Positions 1 to 11,924 of a stretch of DNA of 64,000 nucleotides are shown piece after piece. A model generated the notes under the pieces. It saw only the letters and a list, made by a program, of their open reading frames with translations. It did not search any database and was not told the DNA's origin. Where the stretch lies: assembly GCA_950106755.1 (NCBI GenBank), contig CATNNA010000001.1:2418001-2482000 (forward strand), written 5' to 3'. This DNA comes from Climacium dendroides. Its lineage: Eukaryota > Streptophyta > Bryopsida > Hypnales > Climaciaceae. The position numbers were made by a program, and so were the translations under genes. The first letter of the stretch is position 1, and each line of letters begins with the position of its first letter.

Positions 1-63
1 AACTGACTAAAGTTCAGTACAGACGAAGCGACTGTCCCGACAGTAGGCTCAGTGCGCACGCAC

Positions 64-3000
64 CTTCGCATAACGGAGGCTGGATGAGAGTTTTTCAAGT
101 AGTAGGGATATGCAATAGGGAGCGAAAATGGGCGTACAAGCGAAGGCCTCCTACACAACCAAGACCCGAACAATGCAAATCTACAACGTCAAAAGCTGAC
201 GTTTGAACCGAAGCAGGCAAAAGTAGGTCTGCTGTCGGTACTATACTGATTTAGAATAAACGATAATATTGTGAAAAAACACTCAAGGAAATCCAAAATA
301 ATACACAACTGTACATGAAGCGGAAATACTAAGTCTTGCACCACCAAACATTACAGTAGAACACGGAATAAATTCAACGCTAGGTGTTCATCATCGTAAG
401 AAATCTAATACAGACAAGCAGCACCAGAATCAGTACTTGATTCGCTGGAAAACTTTCAGAGCCAGCTCGCCATATTGAAGAGAGGGTTATGAACCTACAC
501 TAGGGCATTAATAAGATCAAACGTGGAGTACACGTACCTTAAGTGCAGTAGCGAGGTCTTCTCTCGTTACGCTATCCAGAGTACCTGATTGCTATAACAG
601 AAGATAAATAAAATTCAGCGTCCGTGGCACAAACAAAGGCAACAAAATAGCAGAATAGCACCATATCACCTGAACAAAAAACTACCAACTGAACACCATC
701 TTGGGGAACCTTCTGGGAAGCTCACAACAACTTTCTGAACTCTCAATACTGAATCCAGACGCGACAGATTACTGGATTTTTTAACTAAAAGACGAGAAAA
801 TTCAATTTTACCAAAAGAAACTCTGAATAACCGTGTACTCACAGGACTGAAAGAAATTGGGAAGTATCGGCTGACAACGTCAAAAAGTTCGTCCGCACAA
901 GAAGCCAAAGGACCATTGTGATCAGGGTAAAGTCTAGCCAACAACTGTATGATCCGGAAAGCCAATAATAAACAGCGTGGGTCCGTCTCTCCTTCGATGG
1001 CGGCTACAACACCAAATATAAGATCACCTTCCTGCATCCCAGACTATGTGAGCATGTCCAAGTTCACGGAGCACGTTCGGGAATCGAAATTCTGGGATCA
1101 AGGCAAACAGATACATCTACACACCAGTAGTCGAGAGACGGCAATAAAAACTAGTAAGAAATAATAGTACCAGAGGCGCAATTGCATCTGCATGATCCTC
1201 CAGCAGACATTCAAACAGCTCCAAACACAGCTGAATCCGGACAGCAGATGATCAGATTATTTAGCATTTGAAAGTAAATATGTAGATTAAGATCTTGAAG
1301 TAGCAACCCAACTTAATGCTCAAATCATTAAGAAAGCATTTATCTACAGAACACCAAAAATAAGAGTCATGTATGTTTCCTCAGGGAAAACAACAAAACA
1401 AGTTAAAACCAGTAATCACCTCAATTAACTAGCTGAAATAGAGGATTAAATGGTAACCGAATTGCAGGAACGTTTTAGGAATTAAGAATTACCATGCGGT
1501 CACGTTGTGCGAGAGTCTGAACGTGAAGAACAGATAATGCAGAATTTGCCACTTCATTTGCTTCCGCCACTTCCACGGCTCCCACTTCTGACCTCCTCCT
1601 TAGAAGACTAAGGGAACCAAGGATCGCACCTCGCAAACAATGCCAGTCACCCTGAGCATCAAATCGAGAACGATCAGTATTCACTACATCAGCCACTACT
1701 TGGTAGGACAAGGAAAGCAAGAGATAAATAGCAATAATAAGTACGAACACTAGACTCAACTTGGCCCCAAAACCTCCAGATCCGGTCCCAAATATTTCGA
1801 ATTTAATTAGACCAATCAACAACTCACTGCTTTGTTTCGGTAGCGTCAACGAAACAGTCTTTCCTGGCTAACTCAGGTTCCAGGGACGGATGGATTTGTT
1901 CACGGAGAAGAATATCAAGCAGAAGTATACAAAACTTACAAGTCTTGCACTGTAGAAGTTCGTAAGACTCTTTATGGTTGTGTCCTCGAGAGACTTTCCT
2001 GACAGATCGGCAAGTATGTCTGAAAGCAGCAATGTACCTGCAATCAGGTGAAAAATTACTTGGCATCAAGCTCTTCACAAACAAAGTACAGACACAAAAT
2101 TAATCGAGGCATTTCTATCAAGCACTAAGCCTTCCGGTTGGAATCCTTGTGAAGCTGTATACAATGTTGATAGTTAATTGCACCATGGTAGATATAATGA
2201 TTGGGTAAGGAGGCTCGTCACTATCGTCCAAAATGAAAATAGTAAAAATATTTGTCATCTTTACTGTTGACGTTGTTGTCAGCATTGGAATACTGTCAAT
2301 AGCATACGACATACAGTTAGGTGTATACACATTATGAGACTGGAAATATTCCTGTATGAGATAGCTCCAACTAATATTCTGCAATTAAACAATAAATCAT
2401 CAATAAAAGAGGGCATACTTCGAGCTCTAACGACATTGTCGCTTGTGGTCAAATATGCTCCAAGCGTTATGACCTACAAGTAAACAGCAGTTCCGTCAGA
2501 AGACTGCTGTTCTTCCAAATACTGTTACTTCCAAATGTCGAGGAAAAGGGATCGACAGAAATGTTCGCTAACCAAGCTCTGAATTGTGAGTCTGCCATGT
2601 ATAACCTCCAGGGAAAGCGCTTTCACAATACTCGCCTGTGAATTTGCATGGGTTAGTCCACAGAAATACAATTTACCAAACCCAAGATAACCCAAGATAA
2701 CTTCCTTAGGTTACTCAGAGGCATCAAAAATCTTCCTACCCTCTCTCCTAAACCAATAGGAGTATATTTCCAATTGTATCAGTGAACTGCTTTCTTACAA
2801 ACAATAATCTCGCACAAGGGCGCCAATTCTCTAAAATCTAAAAATCAGGCCAAAAGTAATGCGAAGAGCCCGAGGTATGACAGACACCTAGAAAGGAGAC
2901 ACAAACGACCTTTAATATAACAAGAATATTCAATTAAAACAAATTAGAGAATCTTCACAGTCCTGGCAAAACATTTACCCAAAGACATCTGAATTTCAGC

Positions 3001-3091
3001 AACGAATTGTATCTGTCACCTGCTCAGCAGCGGAACGCTGTGTATCAATGTAGTATTCGATGAGCGATTGAAGAGTACTAGCTTCCGCCAT
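64..3091 (-). CDS. MMS19: MMS19 homologue, first nine coding exons (gene continues past the left edge)
   Basis: Exons read by eye on the minus strand, all with GT-AG borders: 3020-3091, 2573-2635, 2419-2473, 1940-2037, 1493-1651, 1171-1230, 843-1031, 538-591 and 64-150. They total 837 nt and encode 279 residues without a stop. The start is ATG at 3091 (MAEASTLQSL). Conserved stretches match plant MMS19: LGAYLTTSDNVVRAR, DWHCLRGAILGSLSLL, AAIEGETDPRCLLLAF, GPLASCADELFDVVSRYFPI and ISLLLEKLSSSL. MMS19 is a HEAT-repeat scaffold of the cytosolic iron-sulphur assembly targeting complex, which delivers clusters to DNA repair and replication enzymes. The family is about 1,100 residues long, so this is roughly the N-terminal quarter. 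The open frame, matching exon phases and conservation argue for a functional host gene. Exon borders are inferred without transcript data. Confidence 0.93.
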
Positions 3092-3343
3092 AACTGTAAA
3101 CCCCAGAAACATCAGTCTCAGTCTGAGCACAATGAAGCAACCTATGTCCCGAAAGCCGCTTCAAAGTCAAGGCCTCATCTTTCTCCCGTGACGTTTGGAA
3201 AGCAGAGAGAGATAACTCCAGTTCAATTTAGAATCCTGACATTGGCCCTGACACGACGCCGGGGTCGAAAATTGTCCGATGGATGACTCTGGATAGCTTT
3301 GTATACGATATAGACAATCACTTTTTCATTTACCTTTTTTTAG
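3092..3343 (-). promoter_or_regulatory. MMS19 upstream region (5' leader and probable proximal promoter)
   Basis: This is the interval between the MMS19 start codon and the inverted repeat of the Harbinger element. I see no convincing TATA box or conserved motif. It is called by position only. The transposon leaves at most about 250 bp of original upstream DNA next to the gene. Confidence 0.4.
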
Positions 3344-3456
3344 GTCGAAGGGAGTTGGCTCAAGTGTGTTTCTTCCATGCGAAAATTTGCTGAAAAGCGG
3401 AGAAATAATAGGGGTAGTCACACCTTCTTCACACCCGAGTTGAAGAATGGAGAACA
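3344..3456 (+). repeat. Left inverted repeat of the Harbinger element
   Basis: It matches the reverse complement of about 11925-12013. The best part is about 45 bp around GGGGTAGTCACACC and a following GAAGAATG; AAGCGG and AGGGAGTT match further out. Confidence 0.6.
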
Positions 3457-3508
3457 CGGACGTGACACGTTGGGGTTCCTTTGATGTTGTCCTTTCACAG
3501 TAGAATAT

Positions 3509-3596
3509 ACTTAAGTACATATATCTTCTTGCATTCCCACTCTTCACCTTCTCCGGAGGTGAAGAGTGGGAATGCAGAAGATATATGTACTTAAGT
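3509..3596. repeat. Near-perfect palindrome (about 40-bp arms, 7-nt loop)
   Basis: The left arm starts ACTTAAGTACATATATC at 3509 and ends CTCTTCACCT at 3549. The right arm starts AGGTGAAGAG at 3557 and ends ACTTAAGT at 3596. The arms differ by one deleted base and the loop is TCTCCGG. It would form a very stable hairpin. It lies just inside the left end of the Harbinger element, on the MMS19 side. It may be a small foldback element or a rearranged transposon end; no protein is implied. Confidence 0.85.
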
Positions 3597-3832
3597 TTAT
3601 TTTTTTATGCTCTGCTTTTTCTTTTTTCAACTAGCACTTTTCCCTTCGTCACTATAGTTTGACATTCATCGTTCTTTTTACCTGCGTCGTTGCGCTTAAG
3701 TTGCGGAGTTCTTTTTTGTTGCCTCTTGTTGTCGTATTGGACCTCGTATTTTGGTACAAATTTCTGTTGCCTTCTTGCTGCCATATTGGACCTCATATTC
3801 TGGTAGAGAGCACCGTGATGATCTTTACAATT

Positions 3833-3985
3833 TACTTTTGTTGTTGATGCTCTCAGTTAATATTTGTTGTTGGAGCTCTTAGTTAATATTTGTTGTTGAT
3901 GCTCTCAGTTAATATTTGTTGTTGATGCTCTCAATTAATTTTTGTTGTTGAAGCTCTCAATTAGTTTTCATTGTTGGAGCTCTCA
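3833..3985. repeat. 26-bp tandem repeat, five to six diverged copies
   Basis: The unit TTGTTGATGCTCTCAGTTAA recurs with a 26-bp period at 3841, 3867 and 3893 and onward to about 3985, with substitutions (GATGC/GGAGC/GAAGC). Confidence 0.85.
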
Positions 3986-4182
3986 GTTTAAAGAGTTGCA
4001 TGGATTGTGGTGGTAGCGGTTCATAAATTGAAGGTATTATGTTTTTTCACAAAATTAAAATTTTTAGAAGTTAGGGTGCTCAATTATCTTGATAGGACAT
4101 TTTGTTTTAGGGTTTACAGTGAATTGCATGTGTATACAAAATGAGGGGTTAGAATGGTTATATTTAAGCAAATGCAATTTAA

Positions 4183-4740
4183 CCCCTAAAGTTCCATTGT
4201 CCCTACGGGGGACAAAATGGATTTTGGGTAGGCCCTTATGATCTCAATTTTTACTGAAACTTTCTCATAAGATACAAAAACTTATGAGCTTCTAGAGAGT
4301 ATTATTTTTGTTTCAATTAGTGCTCAAGAGCAAAAGTTATGCCACAATAATCTGAAAATGGAGAAGATCGGGCAACAAAATAAATCTTCAAAAAATTGAA
4401 ATATAAATTTCCATATTTTTTTTATTGTACATTATATATTTTTCTAAATGGGAAGCTTTGATTCATTCTATTTTGTTTGGTGATGTGAACTTCTTGTTTT
4501 GTGGGCTATCATTGCAACTTCTTGAAAGAAATTTTTTTTTTCACTTTAAATGCTAATATTTTTCAATCTATATGGTCAAACATCACAAATTTTTTTATCA
4601 TGTGATTTTAGACAAGTGTAGAACAGTACCCTATGGTTAGATTCTAAAAAATATTTAAAAAAATTATTTCATAGGTGAACATAGCAAAAGTGGTAGTTCT
4701 AAGTGGTTTTGACAATAAAATGGCTTTGGGACTTTAGGGG
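4183..4740. mobile_element. MITE with TTAA target duplication (piggyBac-like signature), 558 bp
   Basis: The ends are inverted repeats CCCCTAAAGTTCCA (left) and CCCCTAAAGTCCCA (right, reverse complement), each adjoined by TTAA (4179-4182 and 4741-4744). A TTAA duplication with CCC-starting termini is the piggyBac signature, and a piggyBac transposase relic lies in this window. No coding capacity is seen. TTA/TAA Harbinger duplications fit less well because the flanking triplets differ in direct orientation. Confidence 0.7.
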
Positions 4741-6151
4741 TTAAATCATTGGATCTTTTTTTAACTTCAAAATTGTGCTATACCCAGAACTTGTTTGTTG
4801 TTGAAAATCATGGCAATTTATAAAATTCAAGTTCACATACAAATAGATAATAAGAGACACGAACATAAGTTTCAAAGTGCATGATTCTTCATTAATTTGT
4901 TTGGTAAAAGACTCTTCCTCTGACGATTATTTTTGCTTGTAGCTGTAGCATTGATGAAATTTTTGGTTTACGTATGATTGAATTTTAGGCCATGGACTAT
5001 TCCTTCTAAATTTTCATTGCTCAAAGTACTATCTTGCTCAAACTACTATTAGGATTTGAGAATCTATGTTTAGGCACCCATCACACATGCCACAAAATTG
5101 TCCACTAAGATTCACCAAGAATGTAGACTTATGTGAAGTTAGGATGTGTAGTTACTTATAGATTTTCACTTATATGTATTAGAGATTTCACTTAGGGATT
5201 TCAATTAAGGATTTCAATTAGGCTTTAGGAATTTTCATATAGAGATTTCAATTAGGGATTAGGGATTCAATTTGATTTGTCTTAGGGATTATTTTGAAAA
5301 ATGATTAATATCATGTGCTTTTTAAATATTTGCAAATGGACTACACAAATTCTCCAAGCCCCCTAGTTGGCCAAGCCCAACTCTCGCAGGCATCACAACG
5401 GAAGCCCCAATGCCAATCCCTTTGATGGCATTCCCGGATTTAAACATTATCAACTCCTCTAGTGACAAAGAAACAGGTAGTACATCACAAGTTGAAGCAA
5501 CTCAGAATTCAACGTATGAAGTATGGACCGAGGGAGCTCAATCTCAATTGATTCAATGGTTAGAGTTGCCTGGAAACTATGACAAATGGAAGTGTGCAGG
5601 CACCAAAACCTCCAGCGGATCTATTAAGTCCTTCGGACTCACCAAAAGAGTGGTAACGAAAATCATTTCTCAGTACTTAGACTCATTGCAAATACAAAAA
5701 AACCCTGCACAAATAATGAGCAAGATGAGGTACGTGGAGAAAAAATTCAAGGAAGCAGAAGACTACTTGCGAAATTCAGGTGAAGGTTTAATCTCATTTG
5801 ATGAAAAAATAGGGATTACTAAAATCCGTGACAAGGTTCTTTCCATTTGTCCATTTTACTACCAAGTTAAACCATTCATGTCAGAGACTGTATCTGTCAA
5901 TCCACCATACATTGGTGAGACTGGCATGAATGAAAATTTTGAAGACTTGTTATTCGGTACCTCTACCGAGCAAGGATTACGTGACTCAATAGCTGAAGAG
6001 GGGGAAGACCTTAATTCAGAAGATGATAATTTAAGTATTGAGGAAGAGCATCTCTTCTATTAAGACAGGTGGTTTGTTTTGTTTTGTTTGTTTGTTTGTT
6101 TTGTTTTGTTTGTCACGTTGAGATCTCCCGGACCGTGCATCCCCCGGTCGT

Positions 6152-6345
6152 GTGCTTGGTACCGTCGAAAAGCCCTTGGCGAGGAGGGGTGCACCGGCTT
6201 GGTTCCGTGGCGTTCCGACCTATTTTTGGTTCTAGAAAATTAGAAAATTACTTTTGCTCATATTTGGGTCGCAATCTTGGTACCGTCAGAAAGCCCTCGG
6301 CGAGGAGGGGTGCACCAGCTTGGTTTCGTGGCGTTCTGACTCACG
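6152..6345. repeat. Two direct copies of a roughly 65-bp sequence inside the presumed intron
   Basis: TTGGTACCGTCGAAAAGCCC starts near 6156 and recurs as TTGGTACCGTCAGAAAGCCC near 6278, each followed by GGCGAGGAGGGGTGCACC and a TGGCGTTC end. A heavily C-to-T diverged relative lies at about 11250-11320. Confidence 0.8.
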
Positions 6346-6605
6346 GTGTGAAAGTCATGGATTTTTGAGTAGTTTTTGGTTCTAAAAAAATTAGAAAATT
6401 ACTTTTACTTTTGTTTTGATTGTGGCAACGCCACAGGGCACTCTAGTGATTTTGAAGCAGAAGTTCATGCATAAGAGGAATCCATTCCACAGGACCCTTC
6501 TCAAGGTCTCACTTCTGTCCTTTATCTTTAAATTCTTATTTTTTTAACATATTTAAAAGGACATATCTAGAATGGACTTCTATACGTACCCTTAATAGAT
6601 ATGTA

Positions 6606-7201
6606 CACGGGGGTGCACTACAAAAGAAGTTCATGGGTGAGGAACAATCAAATTCTAACTACCCATTTCTACTTTTCCTAATTACTTTCTAATAATAAAC
6701 TATAATTTCAACCTACAATTTTGAGCTCTCTTTAACAATGTCTATAGGTTTCTATTGCCAAAAATTTCAATCCTAAATAACATGTGATACATTATCTAGA
6801 AAGGATTGAAAAATAAAATAAAATGGCATGTTTTTCAACTAAAATATTTATAGAGATCACATGAAGATGACTATTGTATCAATATTTAGCAAAAATAAAC
6901 TTTCAGTAAAAAGCTATTTTATAGAATTTTTTTTTATTTTTCAAATTTTTTTTTCTTATATAATATAGGGGTGTGAAAGTCATTTTTAGCTTTATAGTGC
7001 ATCTTTTTTCTTCTAAAATTTGTAACTAATTATTAGTAACATAAAAAAATACCAATAATTCAGAACATAAACTTTCAAAGTAGGAAAATCTATTCATATA
7101 ATGTTTTTTAGAAAAAAAATAAAATTTTAGGATATAATATAGGGGGTCCAAAATTTGGTCGCTCCTCACCCATGAACTTCTTTTGTAGTGCACCCCCTTG
7201 G
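6606..7201. mobile_element. hAT-like MITE with about 45-bp terminal inverted repeats
   Basis: The left end is CACGGGGGTGCACTAC. The right end in reverse complement is CAAGGGGGTGCACTAC, and both continue AAAAGAAGTTCATGGGTGAGGA. The sequence GATATGTA flanks both sides (6598-6605 and 7202-7209), an 8-bp duplication typical of hAT. The interior is AT-rich with no coding frame. It lies in the presumed intron of the MYB-like gene. Confidence 0.8.
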
Positions 7202-7833
7202 GATATGTATCTATCATAATTTCTTAGGGTGATCTTCTTTGATTTACAAGTTCATTTCAGCCAAATTTTGGGATTTAGGAATAAATTTATCCCTTGGCAA
7301 AAAGTAAAGTTGCCTAGTTAAAATGACCTAATTTCTTCTTTTCATTTCACGGTGCATACAATCTCATTTATTACTATGCTTCTTTGATTGTTCAATCTCT
7401 AATACTCACTCTTTGATTTTTCAATCTTTGATTATCGAGTCTATAGTACTGATTCTTTTATCGTTTACTTTGCAGGTATACCTATAGTACCTGAGGCAAT
7501 ACAATCGACATGGACTCCCAATCCTAAATCTAAAGAGAAGACGAAGAAATTGAAATCATTTCAAGAGTCAATACAAGATATGCAAGAGCAAAACCGTGTT
7601 CTCATGGAAAAGAAATTTTCCATGCAAAAAAGCATGGAGAGCAGCGGTATGCTCTCGAATCTCATCATCTGGATCTTAAACTCATGAGGATGGACTAGCA
7701 ACGACAGGACTCACATGAAGAACGTGAACTACGAATTCAGAACTTACGTGAGGGACGTGAACTACGAATTCAGGAATCTCGTATTCGTGAGTTGGTTTTG
7801 CAGATTAAGCTTGAAAAACTCCGTAATTCTTGA

Positions 7834-9123
7834 GTGACACCTTATTTATGCAATTATGATTTTTCTATGTGACTAAACTTGTGGAGTACCAAATCAATGC
7901 CTAAACATTTCATTCCTAAACTTTGTTAGTAATTGTAATTTCATATGCAAGCAAACACTTATAAATTGGCATCTCAAAAGTCCTTTGAGAGCTAATGAAG
8001 CACCATTTTAGGTTCAAAGCCTAGGAAGGATTGGGATTCATTTAAAATTGAATTGCCGATTTCTTTCAATAGAGATGGTGGGTTTCTTGCCAAGAGATCT
8101 TTGTCTATAACAAGTGTGATTTTTTGGTTTTGTTTTGATGACGTTGCTCTTATGTATTGGTCATTGACGAAGAAATAAATTTTGCATTTTATATTGCAGC
8201 ATTCTATGAATGCAATATTTCACAATATTTTATGAAATTCAAATGTAAATTGTGCATTTTTTTTAGTTTGCATATGAGCCAATTTGCCAACAAAATAAGT
8301 TTGTTGTTCTGAAGTTGCCAAACAAATAAGTATGTTGTTCATTTAAATTATCAAAACTTACTGTGAAAAGATTTATTACATAATTGTCTCAATCATGGGC
8401 TATGATAGTCATGAGGAGTTTTAGTTTGCAATTGGTCATGGATTCTCTTATGCAAAAGACAATTACAAATACTTCCTTGAACCCCTAAATGCCCAAGGCA
8501 ACAAATTTGGGTGTCGACAATACTTTAAAATATCCTAAACCTAACCAACTTGGTAGTTTTAGTAGTTTATATTTTTGAAAAATTATTTTTGATGTCGAGA
8601 TTTAGCATCGACATTGTAATTTTAAAAATGATTGATTATGATTTTTCTATTGTACATAGTGTGCAAGTGTGTCTATTGCAAAGTACACAGTGTTATATTT
8701 CTGATTTTTTTTCCACATCTTTCCAAAGTAGCGTTTTACAAGATCCTATGGTAACAAGTGTCCTAGATTTTTTTAATTTGGTAATTTCTATAGAAGTAGG
8801 AATTAGAGAGTATTTTTAGCATGAACACACTAAAAATATCTATAGGGAACTCTAAAACCTATAACATAATTAGTCGTAATGCTTTTCCAATCAAAGAATT
8901 GGGTATGAAGGTTGATTAAAGTAATCATGTCACATTGAATTAAAAATATTCACTTATGCAAAAAGAAGTTTACAAATATTGGAAAATTGGGAACAATTGT
9001 TGTTCCACTTTATTATAGTTTTCATAAGCTTACTACTAAGAAAACAAGGATTACTTTAGTGAAATTAACATATTGTATATAAATCAAGACTAAGACTTAT
9101 AGACTTCATAAATGCTTTATACA
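7834..9123. other. AT-rich spacer between the two convergent Harbinger genes
   Basis: I see no coding frame with recognisable content, no RNA gene and no clear repeat border. It is presumably the shared 3' region and decayed interior of the Harbinger element. Confidence 0.5.
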
Positions 9124-10587
9124 TCATATTCCATCTTGATGATAGCTCAATACTTGTGCTTTAATGTTTTCTCTTTTGCGTTTAGCAAAAATGTCGTTGT
9201 AGAGAAGCATTGGGATAGTACTCTGTAAAGTGTCCTCCGAGACACTGCGATCTAGTTCTTCTTGTCCACCTTCCCAATTCAAATCATATCCATCTTCAAG
9301 AAGGAGGTTGTGTAGAATGACACAACTACGAATCCAAAGAATAACAAGTGTATGTGTTTCCTTTCCCCTAATCACTATAGGCATGCCTCGTAGGCTTTGG
9401 AACCTGCCCTTCATTTGTCCAATGGTATGTTCGGACTTCACACGAATAGAAGAGAGATGTTTATTGAAGCGTTGATTTTCCCTTCTATTGGACGCGAGTT
9501 GCTTGTAAAGTGGTAGAATAATTTTGGTAAGAGGGTATTCCGTATGGTTAGTAAGTATTCATCTTTTTTAAAGAACTCTGCATGTTTAAGCCATACTTGG
9601 GAATTGACAAAAACACGACTATCGTGGGCAGAGCCTGGAAAGCCTGCATGAACATGTGTAATCCTACAATTCTAGTCAATGACTATCATATATGAAACAG
9701 AGTACCGACTTTTCCTATCACTAGTAGAAAATGCAGAAATTTCTGTTGTTTCGGTGACGTTTTGGTCACTGAACAACAGATTTCTGCTGAAATTTACAAA
9801 AATCTGTAAATTTCAGCAGAAATCTGTTGTTCGGTGACCAAAACAACGTCACCGAAACAACAGAAATTTCTACGTTTTCTACTAGTGTATTGAAGTATTG
9901 TTTCCCTTGGTAGCTCGGTTTAGTTGCTAGCACAACATGAGTACCATCCATAATGCCAATGACATCAAGAAATCCATGTGAAGTTTCTATGGAGTCTTTG
10001 ATGGCTTGTTTTTCCGTTTCATTAGGCCAACAAACAACACTCTTTTCAAGACTTAAAAGAGCAATCATAACTCGTTTTGTGAACTTTGAAGTAGCACCTG
10101 TGGAAATATTGAAGTTTGCTGCAATATTTGACCTAGATTCTCCATTTCCATAGGTTCCAAACCTATGGAGAATCAATAAGAATTGCATCCGTGGATTAAA
10201 TTGAGGAACGGTGCTTTTATTGGTGAAGATGTGATGATCTTTAATCATTTTCCATATTCTATCAAATGCAATGGGTGACATCCTAAATCTTGTCCTAAAC
10301 CTCGTAGAGTTTAGACGAAGTAAATCATTTGCCATGAGTGATGGACTTACTCTTTCATGTTTTCTTTCCAAGAAGTACCGTTGTGATTTTACAAAATTGT
10401 AGAGTGTAAGGACACCATCTATGATGAAGTCATCATCGCTACCATAAGGATCAAAATTGTTTGTTACTCCATCTTATTCATCATAAATGAAGATACCATT
10501 TCCATAGAATTAGAAATGATACACGTTGTAAGATGATTTTCAAGGTCTTCAATAACTTCAACTCATTCATTACGTTGAGGCATTGTT
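9124..10587 (-). pseudogene. HARBI1-type (PIF/Harbinger) transposase pseudogene
   Basis: Reading from a start-like ATGCCTCAACG at 10587, the frame gives FRMSPIAFDRIWKMI, FGTYGNGESRSNIA, DVIGIMDGTHVVLATKP and KQYFNT. After a MITE it resumes as KSRYSVSYMIVID, AGFPGSAHDSRVFVNSQVWL and IRVKSEHTIGQMKGRFQSLRG. The DDE triad is visible: Asp in MDGTH, Asp in SAHDSRV and Glu in KSEHTIG. Such enzymes cut and paste Harbinger elements at TWA sites. Lesions are stops in the N-terminal part, a CACTA MITE at 9719-9887, an in-frame TAG right after MIVID and a frameshift near 9545. It is dead as it stands. Confidence 0.88.
9719..9887. mobile_element. CACTA-type foldback MITE, 169 bp, inserted in the transposase gene
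   Basis: The ends are CACTAGTAGAAAA at 9719 and TTTTCTACTAGTG at 9887. The whole unit folds back on itself (GAAATTTCTG, GTGACCAAAAC and AACAGATTTCTGC on both arms). A 3-bp duplication TAT lies on each side (9716-9718 and 9888-9890), as expected for CACTA elements. The insertion separates the first and second catalytic aspartates of the transposase. Confidence 0.92.
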
Positions 10588-10630
10588 ACAAATGAATAGT
10601 GTTTACAAGAAATGATGAAGTAGAAGGCAA

Positions 10631-10659
10631 TATATACTATATGTATGTATATGTGTATG

Positions 10660-10710
<51 letters not shown>
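10631..10710. repeat. (AT)n microsatellite
   Basis: A TATGTATATGTGTATGTAT lead-in runs into a pure TA tract of about 48 bp. Confidence 0.95.
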
Positions 10711-10714
<4 letters not shown>

Positions 10715-11924
10715 GATATCAAAATTTTAATATGAATAAATAGAAATGAAACTTCTAATGATGTTAGTATGATAGAATGATTTGGAGAAGTTGGTGTATT
10801 TTTATATATATCTATTTTGATTTCAATCTTTTACTTTTTTTTCTTTTACTAAACTAATGTTCTCTTTGAATTGATTCCCTTTTATTTTTTCTCTTAAATT
10901 ATTTTTTTGAATTGAACACCCTAAAACCAGAGTTAGAACCTTAAAGTTAAAGTATTTTTTGACCTTCACATTCAATTAGAAGTTCTAATGATTTGGAAGA
11001 GTTGTTGTACAAATTACACACAATTTTGAAATTGCTCTTTATGTAGTTTAGTCCTTTCTTTATTTTTTATCAAATTATCGGATTGTATGTATTTTACTTC
11101 TAATTTTCTTCTTTTACTTAATCCAATTATATTCTTGGAAATTATGTCTAAAGTTTTTTCTTTTTTCTTTCAAAAATATGCATACTTTAAAATTGGATTG
11201 TTTGTTTTGTTTTGTTTGTTATTCTAAGATTTAAGATATTGTTAGGCATTCTTGGTATTGTTGGAGAGCTCTTTGTGAAGAAGGGTGCATGGACTTTGTT
11301 TTGTGGCATTTGGACCTATGATGTTTGTAACTTAAAATTTTGAATTAAATTATCTTTTATTTTGGCAAACATATAAATTGCACAGGGCATCTCCAAACGC
11401 CACAACATGAAGCCCTTGCAATCCTTTCATTCCTTTGTGCAAATTTTATTTTTTATACCTACAATGCACCCTCTCACACTCCACTTTTTAGAAGTTATTG
11501 AATTTCAAAGTTTGAATGAATTAAATTAAAAAATTAAAAAACTATTGACTACCAAATCTTTGAATCTCAATCATCTGGCCCGAATTTCTAAATTTTTGAT
11601 ACATCATGCTATCCTGCACAGGCCCAAGCTGATTTTAAATGTGGCCATTAACAGAAGCATCTCCAGTCACAAAACTGAATCTGTGAGAGAGCCAGTACGC
11701 TTAGCTTTTGATCTGGTCAGCAATGCCGACTCAGCATTTGGTCCAACCTCCAGTTCATTTGTTCCGTGACCCAAAGCAATTACCTCCACCCTTTACTTCT
11801 AGGTAAATGGATTCTCCATTTATTCATTCTCCACCCTAAAAATATCTTTTAGGGATGTCACATCTTCTTCGCCCTCTGCCGCTTCCCATTAGCTCCTCCA
11901 AACCCTCATCAACTTCTCATTCTT
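10711..11924. other. AT-rich Harbinger interior with a decayed repeat copy
   Basis: No gene is recognised. About 11196-11410 resembles 6066-6450 in the same order (TTTGTTTTGTTTGTT lead, TTGGTATTGTTGGAG, GGGTGCATGG, GCACAGGGCATC), with most differences being C-to-T or G-to-A. A 74-codon open frame at 11545-11769 resembles nothing I know. Confidence 0.5.

Larger units (their letters stand above)
5410..7833 (+). pseudogene. Harbinger-associated MYB/SANT-like protein, broken, probably with introns
   Basis: An open frame at 5410-6063 encodes a SANT/MYB-like helix-turn-helix region (EVWTEGAQSQLIQWLEL near the start, then LPGNYDKWK) and an acidic tail. A second coding block at 7476-7833 follows a good acceptor (TTTACTTTGCAG) and encodes a charged coiled coil ending IRELVLQIKLEKLRNS. 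A short acidic piece (HSSDFEAEVHA) at about 6440-6512 may be a middle exon. In Harbinger transposons such a protein partners the transposase and carries it to the nucleus and DNA ends. Here a stop at 6061, a frameshift near 7635 and an in-frame TAG in the last block show decay. A MITE sits in the presumed intron. Exon joints are uncertain. Confidence 0.6.

Noticed and set aside
949..1164. Plus-strand 71-codon frame
   Set aside because: It is antisense to MMS19 exon 7 and has no motif of its own.
1824..2084. Minus-strand frame with CILLLDILLREQIHPSLE, at first taken as MMS19 exon 4
   Set aside because: The neighbouring phase gives STLLLSDILADLSGKSLEDT with correct GT-AG borders at 2037 and 1940 and matching exon phases, so the first reading was a decoy.
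3068..3286. Plus-strand 72-codon frame upstream of MMS19
   Set aside because: It overlaps MMS19 exon 1 in antisense and shows no recognisable domain.
3833..3985. Regularly spaced repeats as a CRISPR-like array
   Set aside because: The copies are directly abutting 26-bp units without spacers, and the genome is eukaryotic.
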